NCBI GenBank assembly: GCA_937951875.1
Contig: CALGAN010000024.1
Coordinates: 81,592-145,591 of the forward strand
Direction: 5' to 3'
DNA: 64,000 bases
DNA from: an uncultured Alkalilimnicola sp.
Lineage (GTDB): Bacteria > Pseudomonadota > Gammaproteobacteria > Nitrococcales > AK92
Positions 54,035 through 63,058 of this stretch are shown here, piece after piece. The stretch's first letter is position 1. Each line of letters begins with the position of its first letter. The notes under the pieces were generated by a model, which searched no databases, had not been told where the DNA came from, and saw nothing but the letters and a program-made list of their open reading frames with translations. Position numbers and translations under genes: made by a program.

Positions 54035-54150
54035 TCCGTTTCTGGCTAGGCAGGCGGTGCCCGCGCTAGCGCAAGGTTAAGCGGTAAAAGCACAAACCTA
54101 TCGGTTGTTGACTCGGCCAGCTAAGGCGTTTAGGCCTGGGGGGTAATTCC

Positions 54151-55443
54151 GTGACTCGATTTCTGACCGCGGCCGTTGCCGCAACGGTGCTCGTATCTGG
54201 CTCGGCGCTGGCTGCCCCGCGTTTCCACGATGCCGGTCCCAACCTAACGCTCGGCGGCGCGCCGATCGGCTGGACCACGCTGTCGAGCGTGCGCAATCCG
54301 GCCGCCAGCGAGTTCGCGATCGCGCCGGGCGCGACTTTCCGCACTGCCATCGTCGGTTCGCTCGGCGTCAGCGCCGAGGTCGGCGACGTCGACAACTTCA
54401 TCGATGACATCGATCGCCTGATCGATGCGCTCGACGAGGACAACCTGAGCCTCGCCGAGGGTAACGCCCTGGCCAACGAGTTCAACGATCTGTTGCCGGT
54501 CATCGGTCGCGACGGCTATCTGACGGTGCAGGCCGGCATGCAGGTGCCGCTGTTCCCGATCATCGTGCGTACCGGCGTCGGCGTCTTCACCCTGGACGCC
54601 AACCTCAGCGCCCAGGCCGGGTTGAGCGTGCTGGACTCGCCGGTGACCTACAACCCCGTCAGAGAGGAGCTGGAAACCTCGACCTCGCTCTACATCAAGG
54701 GCGTGCGGCTGACGGAGCTGTCGCTGGGTTATGCCCGCCCGGTGTGGCAGAACGGCAATAACAGCCTGGTGGTCGGCGGCCGTCTGAAGTACCTGCAGGC
54801 GGCGATGAGCAAGCAGGTCATCGCCCTGGAGACGGTGGGCGACGACGATGCCGAGGATGTCGTGCGCGACAGCTGGGACGAGAACGAGCGCACCAGCAGC
54901 AACCTGACCGCCGATCTGGGCGTGGTGTTCGCTGGCGCCAACTACCGCATCGGCCTGACGCTGGCCAACCTCACCGAGCCGGAGTTCGATTACGGCCGCA
55001 TCGGCGCCGATTGCGACAAGCTCACCGGCAACGCCCAGTTCAACTGCTACACGGCCGCCTCCTTCGCCGATCGCATCAATCTCAGCGAGACCTGGACCCT
55101 GGAGCGCCTGGCCACCGCCGAAGCCGCTTTCCTGTTCGCCAACGGCGCTGGCAGCGTGTCGATCTCGGTCGATCTCAACGAGGTGAACGATCCGGTCGGC
55201 GCGCCCAACCAGTGGCTGGCCGCCGCCGTCGCTTACATGCCGGAGAGCACCTGGGTGCCGGGGGCGCGTGTCGGGTACCGCAAAAACCTGGCCGGTAGCG
55301 AGCTGAGCATGATCACCGCCGGTCTGAGCTTCTTCAAGCGCGTGCACTTGGATGTCGCCTACGGTCTGGAGTCGACCAAGGTCGACGGCAACTCGGTTCC
55401 GCGCGTGTTCGCGTTCAATCTCGGCATCGAAACGAGCTTCTAG
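54151..55443 (+). CDS. TraF_2-family outer-membrane protein
   Basis: This 430-residue protein has a signal peptide (cleaved after SGSALA), the family-typical GGAPIGWTTLSSVRNPAASEFA opening, an acidic helical insert (about residues 72-115), and a beta-barrel-like remainder ending in Phe (FNLGIETSF). It resembles chromosomal proteins annotated as conjugal transfer protein TraF, which have no proven role in conjugation. GTG 54151 follows a GGGGGG-rich ribosome site. It is followed after 27 bases by a lipoprotein gene, presumably in one operon. Confidence 0.75.
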   Translation: MTRFLTAAVAATVLVSGSALAAPRFHDAGPNLTLGGAPIGWTTLSSVRNPAASEFAIAPGATFRTAIVGSLGVSAEVGDVDNFIDDIDRLIDALDEDNLSLAEGNALANEFNDLLPVIGRDGYLTVQAGMQVPLFPIIVRTGVGVFTLDANLSAQAGLSVLDSPVTYNPVREELETSTSLYIKGVRLTELSLGYARPVWQNGNNSLVVGGRLKYLQAAMSKQVIALETVGDDDAEDVVRDSWDENERTSSNLTADLGVVFAGANYRIGLTLANLTEPEFDYGRIGADCDKLTGNAQFNCYTAASFADRINLSETWTLERLATAEAAFLFANGAGSVSISVDLNEVNDPVGAPNQWLAAAVAYMPESTWVPGARVGYRKNLAGSELSMITAGLSFFKRVHLDVAYGLESTKVDGNSVPRVFAFNLGIETSF

Positions 55444-55470
55444 GCAAGAGCGGACAGGGGGGATACGGAA

Positions 55471-57114
55471 ATGGCTTTCAATTGCAAGGTGTTCGCCAGC
55501 GCCTTGGCGCTGGCCGCTGCCCTGGGCGCAGCCGGCTGCGGCAGCAGCGACAAGCAAGACCAACCCAAGGGCGATACCAGCCGTGTGGTCAGCGCCCGCG
55601 TCATCGACGGCTACCTGGTGCGCGCCACGGTCTGGGCCGATCTCAACGGCAACGGCGAGCTCGATTCGTTCGAGCCGCGGGCCTTCACCGACAACGACGG
55701 TTACGTCTCCTACAACCCGCTCACCGAGACCGACTACTGCGCGGCCGACGCCGGTACCGCGCTGGCCCGCCACTGCCTGCGGCTGGTCGGCGTGGCCGAG
55801 GATCAGTCGGTGCTGATCCGAGTGCGCGGCGGCTACGACAGTGCTACGGGGCTGCCGTTCAAGGGCATGCTCACCCTGCGCACTAGCGATCTGGAGCCGG
55901 GCCAGCCGCTGGTGGTGACGCCGCTGACCAGCCTGCTGGCGGAGGCCGATGCCGAGGCGCCGAGCACCCGGGCGGGCGTGGATTCCATCCTCGATCTGCT
56001 GCGCAAGGCCGGCATCATCGCCGATGCGGCCGATGTCGGCGCAGATCCGTTCGGCGGTCAGCTGCAGCTGTTCATCGTCACGCAGCTGCTCGAGGCGATC
56101 GACGGCGCCACCGGCGTGCTCACCAAGACGATGGGCAAGGGGGTCCCATCGTTCAATCCCGATGTGCACAGCCAGCTGGCGTTCGCCGAGATCATGGCCT
56201 TCGTGACGAAGCTGACGGATGCCGATTTCATCGCTTCCTTGAAGTCCCAGGAGGCCGCGGAAGCGTTGCTCAACGGCTTCGTGCAGCGGGTGGTGACGCT
56301 CTATCCCGAGCTGTCCTCGGTGAACACCAGCGCCCTGGTCGCCGTTCTGGCCAAGCGCATCAGCCAGCTGGCCACCATCAGCGATCTGGTGCGCAACCTG
56401 CCTCTCGAGCAGCTGAGCGAGCAGGAGCGTAACGCGCTCGCGCGTTCGTTCGCGCTGGCGCTGGAGCGCGTTCGCAACAACCCGAACGACGCCGAGATCG
56501 ACAACCTCATCGCCTGGCTCACCAACCAGATCGGCGAGCCGGCGCTGGGCGACGACGTCGTCGAGCTGGGCGGTGACGACGTCGACGTCAGCCTGCTGAT
56601 CAACGCCAGCATCGATCCGAACAGCAACACCCTGAGCGCCCAGGCCACGCTGCCGGCCGATGTGCGGAGCGTGTTCGCGTCGGTGGTCAACACCTCGTTC
56701 GGCGTTTCGGTCAACAAGAGCGACGAGCGCGGCGCCGCGCTGGTCTACGTCTCCGGCGACGCCGGCGCCGCCGCCGGCATGGTCACCGTGTGCGTGCGCT
56801 ACCAGGACGACAGCGGCGACTTCGACACCGGCAGCAAGGACGATCCCAACGGCGCCCTGCTGCTCGGCGGCAACTGGAGCCTGCTCGACAGCCGCACCCT
56901 GGTGCTGACCGTGAACGTGGTCGGCGGCGCCCGCCCGCTCATGATCAAGGGTATCGGCGCCAACGGCGGCGAGCGGACTTACCGGTTCGACTTCGGCAGC
57001 GATCTGACCGACTGGTCCGGCACGGCGCCCACCGCCTTCGCGCCCGGCGACGTGCCGACCAACGATCAGGAGTGCCGCAGCGTGCTGATCGAGAAGTTCG
57101 GTCCGGTCAGCTGA
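55471..57114 (+). CDS. Large lipoprotein with N-terminal Ca-binding-like loop
   Basis: This 547-residue protein has a lipobox (LGAAGC, Cys23). A segment near residues 53-70 (DLNGNGELDSFEPRAFTDNDG) resembles the calcium-binding/SD-repeat style linker that begins many surface lipoproteins. A long helical middle (about 130-360) and a beta-rich C-terminal domain (about 370-547) with two Cys (TVCVRYQDD and QECRSVL) follow. I do not recognise a named family. It shares an operon with the TraF_2 gene and ends at a strong terminator, so the two probably act together in the outer membrane. Confidence 0.72.
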   Translation: MAFNCKVFASALALAAALGAAGCGSSDKQDQPKGDTSRVVSARVIDGYLVRATVWADLNGNGELDSFEPRAFTDNDGYVSYNPLTETDYCAADAGTALARHCLRLVGVAEDQSVLIRVRGGYDSATGLPFKGMLTLRTSDLEPGQPLVVTPLTSLLAEADAEAPSTRAGVDSILDLLRKAGIIADAADVGADPFGGQLQLFIVTQLLEAIDGATGVLTKTMGKGVPSFNPDVHSQLAFAEIMAFVTKLTDADFIASLKSQEAAEALLNGFVQRVVTLYPELSSVNTSALVAVLAKRISQLATISDLVRNLPLEQLSEQERNALARSFALALERVRNNPNDAEIDNLIAWLTNQIGEPALGDDVVELGGDDVDVSLLINASIDPNSNTLSAQATLPADVRSVFASVVNTSFGVSVNKSDERGAALVYVSGDAGAAAGMVTVCVRYQDDSGDFDTGSKDDPNGALLLGGNWSLLDSRTLVLTVNVVGGARPLMIKGIGANGGERTYRFDFGSDLTDWSGTAPTAFAPGDVPTNDQECRSVLIEKFGPVS

Positions 57115-57137
57115 CCGAGCGTGCGGCGGCATCGCCG

Positions 57138-57164
57138 AAACCCCGGGCAACCGGGGTTTTTTTA
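57138..57164 (+). terminator. Rho-independent terminator after the TraF_2/lipoprotein pair
   Basis: AAACCCCGG pairs with CCGGGGTTT around a GCAA tetraloop, followed by TTTT. It lies 24 bases after the lipoprotein stop and separates the pair from dsbA. Confidence 0.92.
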
Positions 57165-57324
57165 TGGGCGCGCCGGCGCCGCGCCGTGGGGTCGGGAACG
57201 CCGCCGCGGCCGGCGCGGTCTAAGCGTCAGCGCTTGCGAGCGGAAGATCGGGCTGGCCAGAATGTGGCCGACCCGCCCGGGTAGCCGCGGGCAGGGATCC
57301 GCAACATCAAAGAAGGAAAAGAGG

Positions 57325-57972
57325 ATGAGGCAAAGAATCACGCAATGGTGCCTGGCGCTGATGCTGTCGCTGTGCGCAGCGGTGGCGACCGCCGCCACGG
57401 CGCCGGTGGCCGGCAAGGACTACGTGGTGCTGGAGCGTCCGCAACCCACCGTCAATGCCGACGGGGTGGAGGTGCGCGAGTTCTTCTCCTACGGCTGCCC
57501 GCATTGCGCGACCTTCGAGCCGCGTTTCAAGCAGTGGCTCAAGCAGGCGCCCGAGGGCGTGACCCTGGTGCAGGTGCCGGTGGTGTTCCACCAGAGCTGG
57601 GCGCCGCTGGCCAAGGCGTTCTACGCCGCGCAGTCGCTGGGCGAGCTCGACCGGCTGCACCGGAAGCTGTTCGATGCCGTGCACGTCGACGGCCTGCGGC
57701 TGCGGACCGATGCCAACGTGGTCGAGTTCTTCGTCAGCCAGGGCATTCCCAAGGACAAGGCCGAGGCGGCCATGGCGTCGTTCCACGTCGACACCAACAT
57801 GCGCCAGGGACCGCGCATGCTGCGCGACTACCGCATCGAGAGCACGCCGTCGGTGGTGGTCAACGGCAAGTACGTGGTGTCCCCCAGCGGCGCCGGTGGC
57901 CAGGAGCGGATGATCGAGGTGATCGATGCCCTGGTGCGGCAGGAGCTGGCCGCCAAGAAGCAAGCCAAATGA
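57325..57972 (+). CDS. dsbA: Thiol:disulfide interchange protein DsbA
   Basis: This 215-residue periplasmic oxidase has a signal peptide (cleaved near ATAA), the active site CPHC at residues 58-61 in FFSYGCPHCATFEP, and the cis-Pro loop ESTPSVVVNGKY. It introduces disulfide bonds into exported proteins, and helps cytochrome c maturation. AAGGAAAAGAGG precedes ATG 57325. The longer frame upstream to 57121 covers the terminator of the previous operon and is not coding. Confidence 0.94.
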   Translation: MRQRITQWCLALMLSLCAAVATAATAPVAGKDYVVLERPQPTVNADGVEVREFFSYGCPHCATFEPRFKQWLKQAPEGVTLVQVPVVFHQSWAPLAKAFYAAQSLGELDRLHRKLFDAVHVDGLRLRTDANVVEFFVSQGIPKDKAEAAMASFHVDTNMRQGPRMLRDYRIESTPSVVVNGKYVVSPSGAGGQERMIEVIDALVRQELAAKKQAK

Positions 57973-58069
57973 GCGGCGGCGGGCGCGGAAGTGATCTGTT
58001 TCGCGCCCGCGCCCTTGGTGTCGTGCTAGCGTGACGCCAAGTTTTCAGAGGTCATCGCGGATCGGCGGC

Positions 58070-58915
58070 ATGTACAACGGAGCGACCACGTCAGCGCCCA
58101 TCGTGGAACGGTGCGATCAACCCCAGCAGGGGCGATCGGCGGCGCCGGATACGGCGCCGCGCAGCCTGCGGCTGATGACGTACAACATCCAGACCGGTAT
58201 CGAAACCAGCGATTATCGCCATTACGTCACCCGCAGCTGGCGCCACATCCTGCCCGATACCGCCCGCCGCAGGAACCTGGACCGCATCGCCCAGCTGATC
58301 GGCCAGTACGACCTGGTGGGCCTGCAGGAGGTCGACGGCGGCAGCTTCCGCAGCGGCTTCATCAATCAGGTGGAATACCTGTCGAACCGTGCCGGCTTTC
58401 CGTTCTGGTACTCGCAGACCAACCGTAATCTCGGCAAGCTCGCCCGCCACAGCAACGGTCTGCTGAGCCGGCTGCGGCCGGTGGAGATCTGCGAGCACAA
58501 ACTGCCCGGCCGGATTCCTGGGCGGGGGGCGCTGGTGATGCGCTTCGGCGAAGCCGGCGCGAGCCTGACCATCGTGCTGGTGCATCTGGCCCTGGGGCAG
58601 CGTACCCGGCTGCAGCAGATGGCTTATCTCGCCGAGGTCATCAACTCCTACGAGCACGTGGTGGTGATGGGAGATTTCAACTGCCTGTCGCGCAGCCGCG
58701 AGTTCGAGCTACTGCGCGGCCGCACCAACCTGGCGGAGCCCATCCACGACTTGCTCAGCTTCCCCAGCTGGCGGCCACAGCACAACATCGACCACATCCT
58801 GGTCTCGCCCAGTCTGAAAGTGATCAGCGCCACCGTGCTGGACTATCCGCTGTCGGATCACCTGCCGGTGACCATGCAGATCGCCCTGCCCGAGCAGATC
58901 AAGCTGGCGTCCTAA
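58070..58915 (+). CDS. Endonuclease/exonuclease/phosphatase family protein
   Basis: With the start at ATG 58070 the protein has 281 residues; GTG 58031 would add 13 and cannot be excluded, because neither has a good ribosome site. EEP-superfamily motifs are LMTYNIQTGI, VGLQEVDGG (catalytic Glu), HSNGLLSRL, VHLALGQRTR, VVMGDFNCLSRS (Asp/Asn) and YPLSDHLPV (Asp-His). The position after dsbA is conserved in Pseudomonas. The substrate (nucleic acid, inositol phosphate or lipid) is unknown. Its stop overlaps the convergent GGDEF-EAL gene by 4 bases. Confidence 0.85.
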   Translation: MYNGATTSAPIVERCDQPQQGRSAAPDTAPRSLRLMTYNIQTGIETSDYRHYVTRSWRHILPDTARRRNLDRIAQLIGQYDLVGLQEVDGGSFRSGFINQVEYLSNRAGFPFWYSQTNRNLGKLARHSNGLLSRLRPVEICEHKLPGRIPGRGALVMRFGEAGASLTIVLVHLALGQRTRLQQMAYLAEVINSYEHVVVMGDFNCLSRSREFELLRGRTNLAEPIHDLLSFPSWRPQHNIDHILVSPSLKVISATVLDYPLSDHLPVTMQIALPEQIKLAS

Positions 58916-61134
58916 GCGCCGCCCGGCGGCAGCACGCCCTGCCGCCACAACGCCCGGAACTGCGCCGCCGTCAGCGGCCGGCTGTAGACGTAGCCCTGCA
59001 CCAAGTCGCAGCCGTGCTCGCGCAGGAACTCCAACTGCTCCAGGCCTTCCGCGCCTTCCGCCACCACTTGCAGCTGCAGCTGCTTGGCCATGGCCAGGAT
59101 GGCGATGACGATAGCGCGATCGTTGAGATCGGAGAAGATGTCCTGGATGAAGGAACGGTCGATCTTCAGCACCGTCACCGGCATGTGCTTGAGCTTGCTG
59201 AGCGAGGAATAGCCGGTTCCGAAGTCGTCGACCGCGATGCCGATGCCCAGCTCGCGCAGCCGTTGCAGCAGCGGCAGCGCGCCCGCGGTGCTGCGCTCCA
59301 TGAGCGCGCTCTCGGTGATTTCCAGCACCAGCTGTTCGGGCTTGAGCCCATGCCGCTGCAAAGCGTTCTCCAGCGCCACCGCCAGGCGGGTGTCGCGCAG
59401 CTGCAGCCCGGAGACGTTGATCGACAGGCGCGGCAGGGTATCGGCGCCGCCGAACCACGTCGGCAGCTCGGCGCAGGCGCGCTGCAGCACCCACTCGCCG
59501 AGCGGCACGATCAGACCGGCTTCCTCGGCTACCGGGATGAACTGGTCGGGCGGGACCGGGCCGAGCTCCGAGTCGGTCCAGCGCAGCAGTGCCTCGGCCG
59601 AGACGATGCGGTGGTCGCTGGGCCGCACCAGTGGCTGGTACTGCAGCTCGAAATCGCCGTGATCGATGGCCCGGCGCAGGCGGCTGAGCACCAGGCTGCG
59701 GCGCGCCGCCGACTCCTTCAGCGCCGGGGTGTAACGGCTGGCGCTGCCGGGACCGTGCTGCTTGGCCTGGAATAGCGCCATTTCCGCGAAACGCACCAGG
59801 CCTTCCACATCCCGGGCGTCGTCCGGGTAGCAGGCGATCCCCAGGCAACACGACAGCCGCAGCTCTTGGCCGGCGATCAGCACCGGTTCAGCCAGCGCCG
59901 CCCGGACTCGGGCCGCCAGCTCTTCCGCGTCCTGTCGCCCGGGCATGGTCAGCAGGAATTCGTCTCCGCCCCAGCGGCCGAGCAGCTGGCCTCGCGGCAG
60001 CAGCGACTGCAGGCGCTGGCTGGCGGCGCGCAGCACCGCATCGCCGACATCGTGGCCGAGCAGGTCGTTGACCGCGCCGGATTCGTCCAGATCGAGCAGT
60101 GCCACGGTCATCGCCTCGGTGTTCGGCTCGACCCGCGACTGCAGCAGGGTGCGCAGCCGGGCGCGGTTGGGCAGGCCGGTCAGCTCGTCGTAGAAGGCGA
60201 GGTGGAAGATGGTCTCCTCATGGTGCTTGCGCAGCAGCGCGCTGGCGAACACCTCGCCGGCGGTCTGCAGGAAGTGCACCTGGTCGGCGCTCCACACCCG
60301 TCCGGCCTGGCTGGAGTCGAAGCCGATGAAGCCGTGCACCGTGCCGGAGAAGACGATCGGCACGGTCACCACCGAGCCGACCCGCCGCTCGGCGAACACC
60401 TGGCGCTCGGCCTCGGCTTCCGGCGGCAGCTCGGCCAGGTCGATCAGCTCCATGGACCGCCCGGACAGCACTCGGCTCAGCAGCCAGGGGAAGCGGTCGC
60501 AGGGAATGAGCTTGCGGTAGCCGAGCCGGTAGGGCACATCGGGTCGATGCCAGCCGTGGCTGTTGACCATGTAGCGGTTGTGATCGACCAGGCGGTAGAT
60601 GTAGGCGCGGTCGACCTGGAAGTGCTGGCCCATTTCCGCCAGCGCCATGTCGATGCTGGCGTCGATGCGTTCCGGCGGGATATTGATGAACTGCGCCGAC
60701 AGCCGTCCCAGCCGCCGCTCCATGTCGTAGCGCTGAGTCAGGGCGGCGTCGGCGGCGCGATGCGCGGTGACGTCGCGCGCCACCCACATCACCCGCGACG
60801 AGTCGGGGATCGGCTGCAGGCGCGACACGAACCGGCGCTGCTCGTTCCCCAGGGTGAGTGTGTGCTCGAATTCGCGCGGTCGTTGCCGCAACAGAACCTG
60901 ATGCAGGCAATCCAGGCCTTGCCGGCCGAACTCGGCGCCGAGCAGGTCGACGATGGAGCGCCCGACCAGATCGCGCGCCGCCTGCCGGTTCGGGCCGCCG
61001 CCGGCCTTGAGGCAGCGGCCGTTGTGGTCGACGACCAGGATCAGATCGCTGCAGGCGGCCACGGCGGCGCGCAGCTCGATCTCGGAGAAATCGGCGATGT
61101 CGGCCACGCTGGAGGCCGTGTCAGGGAAGGCCAT
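58912..61134 (-). CDS. PAS-GAF-GGDEF-EAL cyclic-di-GMP signalling protein
   Basis: This 740-residue soluble protein has PAS (about 20-128), GAF (145-302), GGDEF (314-475) and EAL (482-735) domains. The EAL part keeps EALLRW (514-519), NVSG, EITES, DDFGTGYSSL, the Lys in LKIDRSF and VVAEGAE, so phosphodiesterase activity is expected. GGDEF itself is present (389-393), but the DxDxFK signature reads DLDESG, losing the Phe-Lys that contacts GTP phosphate, and there is no RxxD inhibitory site. It probably acts mainly as a phosphodiesterase under PAS/GAF control. Confidence 0.9.
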   Translation of the reverse strand: MAFPDTASSVADIADFSEIELRAAVAACSDLILVVDHNGRCLKAGGGPNRQAARDLVGRSIVDLLGAEFGRQGLDCLHQVLLRQRPREFEHTLTLGNEQRRFVSRLQPIPDSSRVMWVARDVTAHRAADAALTQRYDMERRLGRLSAQFINIPPERIDASIDMALAEMGQHFQVDRAYIYRLVDHNRYMVNSHGWHRPDVPYRLGYRKLIPCDRFPWLLSRVLSGRSMELIDLAELPPEAEAERQVFAERRVGSVVTVPIVFSGTVHGFIGFDSSQAGRVWSADQVHFLQTAGEVFASALLRKHHEETIFHLAFYDELTGLPNRARLRTLLQSRVEPNTEAMTVALLDLDESGAVNDLLGHDVGDAVLRAASQRLQSLLPRGQLLGRWGGDEFLLTMPGRQDAEELAARVRAALAEPVLIAGQELRLSCCLGIACYPDDARDVEGLVRFAEMALFQAKQHGPGSASRYTPALKESAARRSLVLSRLRRAIDHGDFELQYQPLVRPSDHRIVSAEALLRWTDSELGPVPPDQFIPVAEEAGLIVPLGEWVLQRACAELPTWFGGADTLPRLSINVSGLQLRDTRLAVALENALQRHGLKPEQLVLEITESALMERSTAGALPLLQRLRELGIGIAVDDFGTGYSSLSKLKHMPVTVLKIDRSFIQDIFSDLNDRAIVIAILAMAKQLQLQVVAEGAEGLEQLEFLREHGCDLVQGYVYSRPLTAAQFRALWRQGVLPPGGA

Positions 61135-61235
61135 GTACTGTCTCGGGGGCGCTCACGTATGGATTAGTGTCCCAACTATCGCGGCTTCCGTGCTTACTCA
61201 GCGCCGCTCGATCAGCGTCCCCCGCGAGTAGGAGG

Positions 61236-61312
61236 TGGCGCACCCGGCAGGATTCGAACCTGCGACCTTCGGCTTCGGAGGCCGACACTCTATCCAACTG
61301 AGCTACGGGTGC
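61236..61312 (-). tRNA. tRNA-Arg (anticodon CCG)
   Basis: This 77-base gene includes an encoded CCA end. Acceptor arms GCACCCG/CGGGTGC, D-arm with AGTTGGATA, anticodon stem TCGGC/GCCGA with loop CTCCGAA, and T-arm GCAGG-TTCGAAT-CCTGC are all paired. The anticodon CCG reads CGG arginine codons, common in this GC-rich genome. It stands alone; no integrase gene or duplicated 3' end is seen. Confidence 0.97.
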
Positions 61313-61517
61313 TAAATCGAGCGAATAGAATAGCGGTTATTTGTGTCCCCTCCAAGTCCGCGGTTGTCATTCCGCGCCTGGGGGCGCGCTGCCGAGGGGG
61401 CCGGGCAGCCGGTTTTCGCTGTGCGCCTTTGCCGGTATACTCTGGGCCTTCGCGCCGCCCAGCAGCGCTGCAAAGAATCCATGGCAAGGGCGGATGAGTA
61501 GACGACGGGAGCATACC

Positions 61518-62015
61518 GTGGCTGGTCAGCAAGACAAAAGTTTCGTCCGGACGTTCGTGGGGGTCATTGCGGTTCTGGTGGTGGTAACGATCGTGCTGAT
61601 CGTTCTGGCCGGCCGCGCCGGGATTACGCCCGGTACGCAGGAAGAGCGTGAGGCGCTGGCGCGCGAGCGCGCCGAGCAGCGGCTGCAGCCGGTCGGCGCG
61701 GTGCGCGTGGGCGGCGAGCCAATGCCGGAGGTGTTCCAGGCGCAGGCTCAGGCGGCCGGTCCGCGCAGCGCCGAGCAGATCGTGCAGGGCGTATGCGCCG
61801 CTTGCCATGGCACGGGCGTGCTGAACGCGCCCAAGATCGGCGATGGCGCCGCCTGGAAGGAGCGTATGGCGCAGGGCCTGGATACGGTGGTGCAGCACGC
61901 CATCGAAGGTATTCGCGCGATGCCGCCGCGCGGTGGCGATGCCAGCCTCTCCGACGAGGAAGTGCGGTCCGCGGTGGTGTTCATGCTCGAGAAGAGCGGC
62001 ATCTCCGCCCAGTAA
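61518..62015 (+). CDS. Membrane-anchored cytochrome c5-type protein
   Basis: This 165-residue protein has an N-terminal membrane anchor (about residues 10-31), a charged linker, and one haem c domain with CAACH (93-97) and an axial Met in RAMPPRGG. Family members start MxxQDxxFxxTF, which supports GTG 61518, preceded by GGGAG at 7-11 bases; ATG 61494 would add eight Arg-rich residues. It should transfer electrons in the periplasm. A terminator follows. Confidence 0.88.
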   Translation: MAGQQDKSFVRTFVGVIAVLVVVTIVLIVLAGRAGITPGTQEEREALARERAEQRLQPVGAVRVGGEPMPEVFQAQAQAAGPRSAEQIVQGVCAACHGTGVLNAPKIGDGAAWKERMAQGLDTVVQHAIEGIRAMPPRGGDASLSDEEVRSAVVFMLEKSGISAQ

Positions 62016-62041
62016 ACGGATCGACAGCATCTTTACTTTCG

Positions 62042-62082
62042 CGAAGGCCGCCCGTGCGCAACGGGCGGCCTTCGTTCGTTTT
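62042..62082 (+). terminator. Rho-independent terminator after the cytochrome c5 gene
   Basis: A 14-bp perfect stem (62042-62055 with 62061-62074) has a 5-base loop and is followed by TTCGTTTT. It lies between two convergent genes. Confidence 0.9.
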
Positions 62083-62112
62083 GGCGCGCCGAAAAGGTTG
62101 CGGGCCCGCGAT

Positions 62113-63057
62113 TCAGGACGGGAAGAACTCGATCGGATAGGTCACCGTCACCGTATCCACGTCCTTGGCGCCGAAGTCGAAGCGCTTGATGCGCAGCGCC
62201 AGCTTCTGCTCCAGCTCGGCGTCGCGCAGCTCGCTGGAAACGATCTTCAGATCGATCACTTGCCCTGACGGGGCGATGGTCAAGCGCAGCACCAGCTTGC
62301 CCTGCAGGGTCGGATTGTCGCGCAGCGCCCGGTTGTAGAGCGCGTAGATCGCGCCCTTGTTGCGGTCGAACACCAGCTGGATTTCCTCGTCGGTGCGGCC
62401 GGCGCGCTTGTTGCGGCTGCCGGTGGCGGCGCTGCCGCGGGCGTCGGTCGTGCCGATCGGGCTGGTGACCTGGGCCACGTTGCGCCCGCCCAAGCCGCTA
62501 CCGCCCCCGCCGCCGGTGTCGCGGCTCAGGCTGCTGGTGTTGATGCCTTCCGTGCCGCTGCCGACCTTGGCGGTAAGGAGCGAGCGCTCGGTCCTGGGGG
62601 CGTCACCGCCGACCACCGACAGCGGGCCCTGGCTGAGCTTGCCGCTCGAGGGCTGGGATTGCAGCGCCTTGAGCGAGTCGCGCATCGCCAGCAGCCCGGA
62701 GCGCTGCGCCTGCTCGCGCGCGCTCGGTGCCTCCTGCGATCGGGGCGTGGGTTTGGGCGGCGTGCGCGGCGTGGGGGCAGCCACCTCGTTGCGCGGCGCC
62801 GGCTGGGCCTTGACCTCGGGGGGCGGTGGCGGCGGGGTCGGCCGCAGCACCAGCTGCGTGTAGCGCGGCGGCTCCACGGCCACTGGCGGCGGCGCCCGCT
62901 CCGGCAGGGGCAGGTGGGGCAGCACCAGCCCCAGGATCAGGAAGGGGATGCCCACCCACAGCAGGATGCGGCGGAAACGGCGCTCGTCCTCCTGGTCGCT
63001 CAACCAGGGCGGCAGGGCCGTGCGTTGAAACTGGAGATCCGCGGTGGTGACGCTCAC
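62113..63057 (-). CDS. TonB/AgmX-type energy transducer
   Basis: This 314-residue protein has a cytoplasmic N-terminus, one membrane helix (about 28-48), a Pro-rich periplasmic spacer, a Gly/Ser-rich middle, and a C-terminal TonB-like domain with EIQLVFDRNKGAIYALYNRALRDNPTLQGKLVLRLTIAPSGQVIDLKIVSSELRDAELEQKLALRIKRFDFG, closest to the AgmX/PglI C-terminal domain. It should transmit proton-motive force from ExbB/ExbD-like proteins across the periplasm. It is directly downstream of an ExbD gene (1-base gap). Confidence 0.87.
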   Translation of the reverse strand: MSVTTADLQFQRTALPPWLSDQEDERRFRRILLWVGIPFLILGLVLPHLPLPERAPPPVAVEPPRYTQLVLRPTPPPPPPEVKAQPAPRNEVAAPTPRTPPKPTPRSQEAPSAREQAQRSGLLAMRDSLKALQSQPSSGKLSQGPLSVVGGDAPRTERSLLTAKVGSGTEGINTSSLSRDTGGGGGSGLGGRNVAQVTSPIGTTDARGSAATGSRNKRAGRTDEEIQLVFDRNKGAIYALYNRALRDNPTLQGKLVLRLTIAPSGQVIDLKIVSSELRDAELEQKLALRIKRFDFGAKDVDTVTVTYPIEFFPS

Positions 63058-63058
63058 G

